Source of the DNA: Adiantum capillus-veneris | Lineage: Eukaryota; Streptophyta; Polypodiopsida; Polypodiales; Pteridaceae | Assembly (NCBI GenBank): GCA_014529385.2 | Contig: CM043967.1 | Span: 135,231,182 to 135,295,181, forward strand | Length of the DNA: 64,000 bases | Direction: 5' to 3' | Part shown: one piece after another, positions 1 to 8,316 of the stretch | How the letters are laid out: each line of letters starts with the position of its first letter | Position numbering within the stretch: position 1 is the first letter of the stretch | The notes under the pieces: generated by a model | The model's input: the letters and a program-made list of their open reading frames with translations, nothing else | Databases searched by the model: none | Told to the model about the DNA's origin: nothing | Position numbers and translations under genes: made by a program

Positions 1-68
1 AGCTATTCAGGGCCTAAGGATGCAATGTAGGTGAAAAAATATGCAAACTGGGCTCAAAAACATGCTTG

Positions 69-1070
69 AGACATCATACGCGTATGATGTCTTTTGTGTC
101 AGAATGACTTCATATTGGTTGTGCTTGTAGCTGATAGTGTATACATGAGTATCATATGCTTGGATTTGAGTTTGGATCCCATTTGGTCAAGTTTTGGCCA
201 GTTTAGTCCGTTCAGGCTCTTGGCAAAATTTTGAAAGGGAATTGGATTTTATGATCCAAATTGGGTAAAACTTGGTGGATTACTTTCAAATGGCATGTAG
301 AACACTTCTGTTTGGTGGTTGAAGCCCTGAGGTGCCAAAATCACATAGTGAGACATCATACGCGTATGATGTCTTTTAGTGCATTTTTGGACCAATTTTC
401 TCTATAAGCTTGGTTTTGGCTTTAGATAGGCTTATTCAGTGGATTTATCAAGTTTGGATAGAATTTGGACTAAAAATGGCTCTGGAGACATCATACGCGT
501 ATGATGTCTTTCAATTTTTCATGGGATTGGTTCTGTGGACTCTCCATGTGCTAGTGAAGGACTGTTTATACTCAAATCTTGGTTTGGACTTGAATATGTT
601 GGATTTGGGACAAAAATAGGCTTTGTATGAAGGATTTTCTCTTAATGGGGCTAATGGGGTGATCCACTTGACCAAATGGTTCCAAACTTCATATGTAGCA
701 TGTATTAGATATATATAATGGATGTATGATGACAAATGAGCATTTTTGGCTCTGTAAGTGCAAATAGACATCATACGCGTATGATGCCTTTTGTGTCAAA
801 ATGGTGCTTTTTGGTTCCAGATAGCTTGTAGATGTAATTAACAATCCTACAAAGTTTCAATGAGTTTGGAGTTATTTTGACAAAATTAGGACCAAAAATC
901 AATTTTATGGCCTACTTTGCGTCTTTTTGGTTTTCCTTGGGTTTTCTAACTCCAATTCTCATGATACTTGGTTCATAGGATGTGATTAACATGTGGAATG
1001 AGGCTATGCACTCAAATGTTGAAATGGATGTGAAAATCATGCTGTGAGACATCATATGCGTATGATGTCT
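69..1070. repeat. Palindrome array A-3': five 24-bp palindromes in the 3' noncoding region of element A
   Basis: The half-site AGACATCATACG is followed directly by its own reverse complement, a 24-bp palindrome with no spacer and an ACG|CGT centre. Copies lie at 69-92, 351-374, 486-509, 766-789 (one mismatch) and 1047-1070 (one mismatch, CG to TG near the centre). Start-to-start spacings are 282, 135, 280 and 281 bp. Intervening DNA is only loosely similar between units, for example after the copies at 69 and 766, so the palindrome is the conserved part of an old, diverged roughly 280-bp repeat. The same palindrome recurs in the 5' leader. Confidence 0.95.
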
Positions 1071-2708
1071 TTTCTTGAAATGTTGGTCTTTTTGTGCAAA
1101 GAATGCTTTGTGCTAGTGCCCTAAGCCCTGCTAACTAGTTTTCAACTTAAGAAGTCATCAGTTTAGCTAAAAAGCCCCCTTATAGGCATTTCAGTCTCCG
1201 AAGTCGTCTTTTTGCCTTGGAGTTGAATTTCTTCAACTTTTCTTCTTGAGAGTTGCATTTCCAGCTCATTGGATATGTTGTGAAGCCATCCAGTTGGTTG
1301 GACTTGACTTTGGCTCCCCGTTCTCCATCTTTCTCCATTTGGTTGCCCGAAAGCGTCTTTTTCACCATCGGTAAGTGAATCAGCTTTCTTTTGGGTTTTG
1401 CTTGCAAACATAAGTCATCCATGTATAGTTGAAACTGCTCGTGAAGTTTCATCTCATTCGGTCGTCAATTTCAGCCGTTATGCCAAAATGACGCTTTGTG
1501 TGTCCGCAGCCGAATCGGTTGTTCCGACCTACTTTTGGTGGTCCAAACCTGGAGATACTCCATGGTTGCATTGCCCTCGATGTTGTTAAGCTTCCTGAGA
1601 AGTTTTGTGTCGTTTCGACTACTTTTTCCTGTTTGCCTCTTGCAGGCTCTGTCGACCTAGGCTTTTTCAAGTCCTTCTTTCTCGAGCTTTGAGTGCTAGA
1701 AACTCATCTCCTATACTAGGGTAACCCACCTCTAAGTTCTTGCAAGGTTTGGTTAGGCGGTTGTGCCCCTACCTAGCGTTCCTCCCCATCCCCCGTCTGC
1801 TCTTGTTTCTTGGTTTTGGTGAGTTTTCGCGACAAAAGTTAACGATAAGCATCAAAAGCTTATGGCAACGAGTCTACCTCTCATATCTGGTGTCCTCTGA
1901 GCTCTCGTAGTAGTCGTAGAAGGCGGTAGAAGGTCGGATGCTCCTGTGTGCTCTTTGCTCTCTCCAAGAAGGTAATAGTGGAAATGAGCTTGATAGTGAA
2001 GTGAAAAATACTTACCTTCGGGCTTCCCGGATCACTTGTTACCAAATTTGACATGTGCTCCTATCTCGTCGTGAAATGCACTTTAGGATTTGAAATTTCT
2101 CAATTTGGACTCCGTTTGACCTGTTTCTGAGAAATCTGTCCACTTTGCCAAAATTCTGTCATTTCGGGCTTTCCGCAACTTTTTCAGAATTGTACCCCAT
2201 TTTTACCATGGATTGCCCTTGTCATTAGGATCATCACCGTCTATTCTTTTCTTTTTTTCCGATCTCATTTCACCTGCTTTTTTATTTTTATTTTATTTTT
2301 ATTAAGAAAATCATAAAAAATAAAGGAAAATAGCAAATTGAAGCCAAAAAATTCCAAACATACACGATAAATAGCTGGTAACCCTATGTATATGAATATA
2401 CACTTCTTTGTGATTTCTGGACTTGGATTACCACTTTTTTCCACTTTTTAGCTCTAAAAACACTCTTATTTAGTGATATTTACACATCTAGAGACCCAAA
2501 TTCATCATTTGATCTCTTCTTGTTGCAAAACAAGGTATATAAGGGCATAAATATTATCAATATCCGCAATCAAACATAAAAAATTACAAAATCATGTAAG
2601 ACACTGCCCTTGTAATATAATTTTTGTTTTTCTTTGTTTTTCCCGCTTGTAGCTGCTTTGTAGCTCCTGTATACCTCCCCCCCTCCTAGTCTGAGTCCTC
2701 CCGGACGA
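1071..2708 (-). other. 3' noncoding region of element A
   Basis: No credible coding region lies between the palindrome array and the 3' ORF. There is an A/T-rich stretch near 2,240-2,330. A 20-base string at 1,408-1,427 is identical to the DNA encoding the YMDD box of this element's own RT at 6,446-6,465, same orientation, with no other RT similarity around it. The polypurine tract and 3' LTR are not in the window. Confidence 0.6.
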
Positions 2709-3455
2709 CTATGAAGTGTTTGTGGGTGAAGCATTGTAGTTGTTTTGGTCATAAGTTCCCAATGCAATTGTAGAGCGATGATACAACAGTCTTTCCAATA
2801 AAGCTGCTCTTTGTTTGATTGATGGATTGGTGGTCAGGTTTTGGGTTGGTTTTGGCAATTTGGTAGTAGAATCAGTAGATGGATTCTTCGTTACCTTGTT
2901 GTCTTTTTTCACAATCCAAATCTGCTTCCGCTTTGCTTGTGCTTGCCACAAACTCTTTGCGACCCAAACCTGCTTTGTTCTGTGTGTTGATTTCCTCGCC
3001 TTGAAATACCTAGGAGTTTCCGTTGATTGTATTGAAGGGAGTTCCTGTTTACAAATCTTTGGGATCCAAATTTGCTTACTGTAGCTTTGTGCCGTCATGA
3101 ACTTCTTTGGAATCCACATCTGTTTCACTGTCCTTGATTGTCGGGGATCACTCTGTTGTCTGGTATTGAAGACTCTGTTTGTGTTTTCTGGCACCACCTT
3201 TTTTGGTCTCCATACCAACTTTGACTCCGTTTTTTTCCAAGGTTGAGCTGTTATATTATTGCTTGTCTTCCTTATCCACTGTTGAGAATTCCTCGTCGAA
3301 GAGTAATCCGGTTGTATAGAAACTTTTGGTTGCCATTGCTTCTTCTTTTTCTCTGGTTGTTGTTTATCTTTGTCTTTGGATTCGTCCTTTGGAGTTGGCT
3401 CTTCTCCTTTGGTGAACTTAACTGATTGACTTTCACCTTCGTATTTGATAAGCAC
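2709..3455 (-). CDS. 3' tail of element A polyprotein: basic, Trp/Lys short-repeat protein
   Basis: This 248-residue reading frame is one phase step (-1) from the pol frame and directly continues the C-terminal strand of the second protease-like domain. It has no ATG at its start, so it is better read as the end of the pol polyprotein than as a separate gene. After an acidic/Lys-rich linker (residues about 18-40) it holds at least five copies of a short motif of the form K-Q-x-W-(I/V)-x-K (KQMWIPK, KQIWIPK, KQVWVAK, KQIWIVK and looser forms), 20-35 residues apart. I do not recognise the domain. Basic and aromatic repeats suggest nucleic-acid binding, but that is inference. It ends about 1.6 kb before the 3' palindrome array. 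Confidence 0.55.
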   Translation of the reverse strand: MLIKYEGESQSVKFTKGEEPTPKDESKDKDKQQPEKKKKQWQPKVSIQPDYSSTRNSQQWIRKTSNNITAQPWKKTESKLVWRPKKVVPENTNRVFNTRQQSDPRQSRTVKQMWIPKKFMTAQSYSKQIWIPKICKQELPSIQSTETPRYFKARKSTHRTKQVWVAKSLWQAQAKRKQIWIVKKDNKVTKNPSTDSTTKLPKPTQNLTTNPSIKQRAALLERLLYHRSTIALGTYDQNNYNASPTNTS

Positions 3456-6400
3456 TGATTAGAACTCCAGTCAATCATTGCATTGTATTGCTTCTGCCAT
3501 GGTTGTCCTAGCAATAATGGATGTTGTGTAGCTTGGTCTTCAACCACGTAAAACATATGAGGATACACATATTGGTTAATCTGTATATGTAAAACTGTGC
3601 ATCCGACAGTTTTGATTGAATTCTCAGAGTAACTCTTTAACTCTTGCTTGGCAGTTTGTAGTTTAGTGTCATTTGTCAATTGTCTATACAAACTGAGTGA
3701 AAGTAGGTTAGCTTGAGCTCCTGAATCCAATAGTGCTCTGGCTTTGATTTGGTTGGTTCCTACTTTGCATTCAATGATGGGTTCTTCTTTGTCATTATCC
3801 ATTTCTGTTATACTGACTGCGTTTATTCGTATTGCTCCTTCATTGCGCTGTTTCTGACGCAGTAGTCTTCTTTTCTCCATTCTTTCCTTCGCCTCGGCTT
3901 GCGCTTCCTCCTCAATCTTTTTCTTTTTCTGGACACGCAGCTTTTCTTGATGTATTTTGAGAAGCATGTCTTGGGTTAGCGGCAAAAGATACTTTTTCAC
4001 TCTGCATCCACTAATCCAATTGGGCATTTCTTCTCCGTCTAATGTAGCAAGCTTGACGGCTCCACTTGGTGATAGATCTTTAATCACCAGAGGTCCCATC
4101 CCTCGCTTTTTAAGCTTCTTAGCATGCTGTTTCAGAGTGTAAACTAGGACATAGTCCCCAACCTTAAACTCTTTAGTCCGCACATGCTTATCAAAAAATT
4201 CCTTTTGTCGCCTTTTTTGAGCGTAGATAGAAGCTACTGCTTTTAGGCGAAGCTCGTCTAGCTTTTCCAGGTCATCTATTCTATCAGAAAGCTCGTGCCC
4301 TGTCCACTCTAGATCCTTAGCCACCCTTAAGGTTGAAATCAAGAATTCTATTGGTAAGATAGCATTTAGCCCAAAAACCATGTTATATGGGGTCGTTCCT
4401 ATTGATGTTTTATATGCTACCCTATATGCCCATAATGTTGAATGCAACTTCTGGTCCCAGTCAGTTCTCGACTCAGATACAATCTTCGTAAGGACCGTGC
4501 ATATGGTTTTGTTTGTTGCTTCAGCTTGTCCGTTTGCTTGTGGATGATACGGGGCTGATTTCCTATGGATTACCATGAATTCATCTAGAAGGATCTCTAT
4601 CACTTCATTTATGAAATGTGTGCCTCGATCACTCACAATTTCTATTGGCAATCCATATCGTACAAAGACGTATTCATATAGAAATTGTGCCGTGGTCCTG
4701 GCATCTGCTTTTTGAGTTGCCTTTGCTTCGACCCACTTTGTTAGATAGTCTGTAGCCACAATGATGTATTGTGCATGAGTCTTATATGCAGGAGGTGAAA
4801 TGGGTCCGACATAATCAATCCCCCATTTTGCAAAAGCTCTTGCCCCCATCATTGGTCTAAGCGGCATATCATCTCTTTTAAGTGGTACTTTGGTCCGCTG
4901 ACAGTCATCACACCGTTTAACGTATTCCTCAGCGTCCATATGTAATGTTGGCCACCATATTCCTGCGGCTAAGACAAGTTTTGCTGTCTTATCACCTGAG
5001 AAATGGCCTCCACCTACTCCTCCATGAGCTTGCTCTAGGATTATCACATACTCAGACTCTGATGCGCAAATCCTAAGCTGGTTGTCTTTACCTCTCTTAT
5101 AGAGTTGATCTCCTATTAAAGCGTAATCTCTAGCTTCTGTCTCTACAGATTTCTGACGAGCTTTTGACGTTCCTTCTGGGAAAGTTCTATTTGTGAGATA
5201 TTCAACAATATACTGACTCCATTCTGGAGCGATCATTATCTGATATAATGTCGAATACTCTGCTGGCGGTTTTGATGAACATACAATACATACAGTGACA
5301 TATTCATGTACGCTTTCTTTCATTCCTGGCCAATAGACTCCCAATTGTAACAAATTCCTATATGTGTTCCTTCTTGAACAATGAAATGCACATTCCTGAA
5401 CATGTGCTTCGCGCAGATATATACTATATTCCTCAGGATTGATGCATAGTCGTAAAACATGATCATTTCCCAATTGATACAACCTTCCTGCAATCAATTG
5501 AAGATTCTTGGATTGCTGAATAGCAATATGTTTCTGGTTGTATTCTCTTCTATCGAACTCTCCTCCATAGGTTAATAGGTTAACGACATTTTGAGACCAC
5601 CTCGGTATCATTTCTATGTTGAACAAGTACGCGTCTGGCATGTCGTCATCTACTCCTATAGGGTCTTCTCCATTCGTCAATCGCGAAAGATGATCAGCTC
5701 TAAGATGTGTTTTTCCTTTCTTTACTACTACCGTGAAGTCGAATTCCAGTAAGATAATGAACCATCTCACTATTCTCCCGGTATTGCATGGTTTATTCAC
5801 TAGGTAGAGCAAGGCTTGGTGATCCGTAAAAAACACAAACTTGTTGGCTAGAAGATAATGCCGAAATTTCTTCACAGCATAGATCATTCCTAATCCTTCT
5901 CGCTCTGTTGTGGTGTAATTCTTCTCTGCATTGTTGAGCTGTCGACTGGCGTAACAGATAGGAAAATCCATGTTTCCTTCTTCTGGCTGAGCCAGAATGC
6001 ATCCTATTGCATATGCCGAAGCATCTATATGCACATGGAATATCTTCTCCCAATCTGGTGATTTCAAGACTGGAGCAGTAATGAGTGCCTCTTTCAATTT
6101 CTTGAACGATTCCTCACACTCCTCTGTCCATTCAAAGTTCACTATTAGCCTGTAAAGTGGTTGGCCTATTATAGCGTACATGTAAATGAATCGTCTATAA
6201 TATCCACAATGTCCCATAAAGCTCTGTACTTGTTTCGCATTGGTTGGTCTAGGCATATCCACTATAACTTTTATCTTCTCTAAATCCGTGGATATTCCGT
6301 TTTGTGAGACAATATGTCCCAGAATTCTGCCCTGTCGGACCATAAACACACATTTCTCAGGATTGAGACAAATGCGATATGTCCTACATTTCTCAAATAC

Positions 6401-7078
6401 TTTTCTTAGGTGTTCTAGATGCTCATCTCTCAGTAGAGAATGTACACATAAGTCATCCATGTATATTTCGAGAAACAACCTTAAGTATTCTTTGAAAGCA
6501 TGTGTCATCAGCCTCTGGAAGGTTGCGGGAGCATTGGTTAGACCAAAAGGCATAACCCGATAAGCATAAATTCCCCACTCCGTTGCAAAAGCTGTTTTAT
6601 GTTGATCCTCCAGTGCTATGGCTAGCTGGTTATATCCTGAAAAACCATCAAGAAAGGAGTATGGTGTTTTCCCTGATACACGCTCTAGAACATGATCAGT
6701 TATCGACAGGGGATAATTGTCCCTGATTGTTGCAGCATTCACTTTCTTTAAGTTGACACACACTCGGAGTTTTCCGTTCTTCTTAGGTACTACCACAATC
6801 GGAGATACCCAATCGGTGTGTTCAATCTCGTATATGAATTCAGCTTCCATTAGCTTATCTATCTCTTTCTTGATTCGCTTAGCAAAAGTATCATTATATG
6901 TGTATGGTCTCTGTCTGCTAGGCTTTGCGTCTTGTTTCAGTGGGATTGAGTGTTGGCATATCGATGGGTCAACTCCCTTTAAGTCCTTATAAGACCATGC
7001 AAACACATCCCTATACTCTCTGAGAAGACTCAAAAGTCTCTCTTCCTCGCCTGGAGACAAATCTGTGGCTATGTACAC
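3272..7078 (-). CDS. pol: Element A pol: RT, RNase H, duplicated zinc-binding module, integrase, second retropepsin-like domain
   Basis: The frame is 1,268 residues and its upstream phase opens at about 7,120. RT covers about residues 75-300 with YMDD at 206-209. RNase H follows with acidic residues D352, E394 and D419. The RNase H-integrase linker plus HHCC zinc module occurs twice, at about 491-600 (H559, H566, C597, C600) and 618-727 (H685, H692, C723, C726). The integrase core has D755, D817 and E853, with the usual 35-residue gap before the Glu, followed by an integrase C-terminal fold near 970-1030. After a Lys/Glu-rich helix (1040-1080) comes a second aspartic-protease-like domain at 1101-1210, with LLDSGAQANLL and, later, PLLLGQPW. 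Plant Ty3 pol normally ends after integrase. The product copies the element RNA and inserts the cDNA. Confidence 0.92.
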   Translation of the reverse strand: MYIATDLSPGEEERLLSLLREYRDVFAWSYKDLKGVDPSICQHSIPLKQDAKPSRQRPYTYNDTFAKRIKKEIDKLMEAEFIYEIEHTDWVSPIVVVPKKNGKLRVCVNLKKVNAATIRDNYPLSITDHVLERVSGKTPYSFLDGFSGYNQLAIALEDQHKTAFATEWGIYAYRVMPFGLTNAPATFQRLMTHAFKEYLRLFLEIYMDDLCVHSLLRDEHLEHLRKVFEKCRTYRICLNPEKCVFMVRQGRILGHIVSQNGISTDLEKIKVIVDMPRPTNAKQVQSFMGHCGYYRRFIYMYAIIGQPLYRLIVNFEWTEECEESFKKLKEALITAPVLKSPDWEKIFHVHIDASAYAIGCILAQPEEGNMDFPICYASRQLNNAEKNYTTTEREGLGMIYAVKKFRHYLLANKFVFFTDHQALLYLVNKPCNTGRIVRWFIILLEFDFTVVVKKGKTHLRADHLSRLTNGEDPIGVDDDMPDAYLFNIEMIPRWSQNVVNLLTYGGEFDRREYNQKHIAIQQSKNLQLIAGRLYQLGNDHVLRLCINPEEYSIYLREAHVQECAFHCSRRNTYRNLLQLGVYWPGMKESVHEYVTVCIVCSSKPPAEYSTLYQIMIAPEWSQYIVEYLTNRTFPEGTSKARQKSVETEARDYALIGDQLYKRGKDNQLRICASESEYVIILEQAHGGVGGGHFSGDKTAKLVLAAGIWWPTLHMDAEEYVKRCDDCQRTKVPLKRDDMPLRPMMGARAFAKWGIDYVGPISPPAYKTHAQYIIVATDYLTKWVEAKATQKADARTTAQFLYEYVFVRYGLPIEIVSDRGTHFINEVIEILLDEFMVIHRKSAPYHPQANGQAEATNKTICTVLTKIVSESRTDWDQKLHSTLWAYRVAYKTSIGTTPYNMVFGLNAILPIEFLISTLRVAKDLEWTGHELSDRIDDLEKLDELRLKAVASIYAQKRRQKEFFDKHVRTKEFKVGDYVLVYTLKQHAKKLKKRGMGPLVIKDLSPSGAVKLATLDGEEMPNWISGCRVKKYLLPLTQDMLLKIHQEKLRVQKKKKIEEEAQAEAKERMEKRRLLRQKQRNEGAIRINAVSITEMDNDKEEPIIECKVGTNQIKARALLDSGAQANLLSLSLYRQLTNDTKLQTAKQELKSYSENSIKTVGCTVLHIQINQYVYPHMFYVVEDQATQHPLLLGQPWQKQYNAMIDWSSNQCLSNTKVKVNQLSSPKEKSQLQRTNPKTKINNNQRKRRSNGNQKFLYNRITLRRGILNSG

Positions 7079-7104
7079 CGGTCTAGGTGGCTCACCTGGA
7101 GCTG

Positions 7105-8316
7105 CTAAATCAACTTTTTTTGCATCCTCCGGTCCGTCATAAGATTCGTTCTCCTTCCTCTCTCGAATAGGTGGGTTAATATCACCTTCCTATCCTCTAT
7201 TGTGAATTTCCTATAGTGAGAGGGAACATCCATGTTTTCCTTGATTTTGACGTTTTCGTCCTCTCCACTCTCAATTTCTGTCGTCCAAACTTCCTTCAGA
7301 GTTTTCTTGAGCTCTCTGTACTTGTTTCTACGTTCTAACTTGGACTCCGTGTATTCTCTGTTGCGCTTGTTCTTTTCTGATTTTTCTGTTTCAGTTTTCG
7401 TTCCATTCTTTTGAACTTGATTTCTTGAGCCTCTTTTGTCTTTTCGTAAGCTCTTTTGATCACTGCCTCTCATTCTTCCAGAAATCTTATCCTTAACACA
7501 ATCTTCAGCCTTTACTAGCATTAGGAATTGATTTTTTCCTCTTATTCTAGGCATCGGATTGGTTCTAACCCCTTTTGTTTTTTTCTTTGCTCTATAGTGT
7601 TTCTGGCGTTGTTTAGTTTGGTTCGGAAAATCATAAAATCGGACATCCGTTATAGTTTCTTCGTTTCCGCTTGAATTGTCCGTTGACTCGTTGTCTGCTT
7701 CATTTCCCCACTCTGGATGATTGGGAATGTCGTGAAACACCTCTTCTTCATCTTCCTTTTCCAGTGTATCGTTCTTTTCAGTTTCTTTTTCGAGTACAGT
7801 TCTCAACATGAAGTACGGAACCACGTCGTACCCGTCCTTGTCGCAAAATTTCGTTGTGGGACCATCCGGAATTGCACAAACATCTAGGGTTGCTAGAATG
7901 TGTGTCCATTCTAATGGTTCAAACGTGTCCTCTGGAAAGGGTTCTCCTACATAAGTTTCGTCTTCGATAGCCCTTTCTAAAACACATTCTTCTCGTTTCA
8001 GACTTCCACATTTCGAAGCTCCACACATCCATAACTCCTTGGGTTTACCTAACCAAGCTGGAAATTCGGATCCCGCCAAAGTAGCTGAATCAAACTCCTC
8101 TACCGGTGTTCGGTTCACATCTTTGTAGCTATGGTCTTTCAGGTTCACACGTGTAGTGGTTTCCATATTTCTCAGGTATATGTGATCGTAGCCCCAATCT
8201 TGGACCATTTTCAACTGTCTCATGAATGGTCTTCCCAATATGATATCATAGTTATTCTCCTTGCCAAAATCGACAATAGCAAAAGTATGTTCGTATTCAA
8301 TGCCGCAAGAAGTCAC
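7105..8316 (-). CDS. Element A protease C-terminal half and protease-RT linker
   Basis: The first 45 residues are the C-terminal half of the retropepsin, with DIILGRPFM. Its active-site half lies in the upstream gag frame. The rest is a 350-residue linker. Residues about 132-175 carry a block (FEPLEWTHILATLDV, then GYDVVP) that is recognisable in elements B and G, so it is a conserved domain of unknown function. The tail is very rich in Lys, Arg and Glu. There is no ATG at the start. The frame is reached from gag by a -1 step at a GGGG run (8,334-8,337). It leads into RT by another -1 step at a run of seven A, where the in-phase heptamer A AAA AAG sits at 7,114-7,120. Indel or programmed frameshift cannot be separated here. 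Confidence 0.85.
   Translation of the reverse strand: MTSCGIEYEHTFAIVDFGKENNYDIILGRPFMRQLKMVQDWGYDHIYLRNMETTTRVNLKDHSYKDVNRTPVEEFDSATLAGSEFPAWLGKPKELWMCGASKCGSLKREECVLERAIEDETYVGEPFPEDTFEPLEWTHILATLDVCAIPDGPTTKFCDKDGYDVVPYFMLRTVLEKETEKNDTLEKEDEEEVFHDIPNHPEWGNEADNESTDNSSGNEETITDVRFYDFPNQTKQRQKHYRAKKKTKGVRTNPMPRIRGKNQFLMLVKAEDCVKDKISGRMRGSDQKSLRKDKRGSRNQVQKNGTKTETEKSEKNKRNREYTESKLERRNKYRELKKTLKEVWTTEIESGEDENVKIKENMDVPSHYRKFTIEDRKVILTHLFERGRRTNLMTDRRMQKKLI

Noticed and set aside
511-774. ORFs between palindromes (also 410-619 and 12,711-13,089)
   Set aside because: They have no ATG or a poor start, no motifs and no conservation between repeat units. The palindrome itself reads through by chance.
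69-1070. Regularly spaced short palindromic repeats as a CRISPR array
   Set aside because: Spacing is about 280 bp, the intervals are themselves diverged repeats, there are no cas genes, and the context is eukaryotic retrotransposon noncoding DNA.
1180-1452. ORF with YMDDLC taken as a second RT fragment
   Set aside because: Similarity is confined to about 20 bases; no other RT motif is present in any frame nearby. Reported only as a short repeat.
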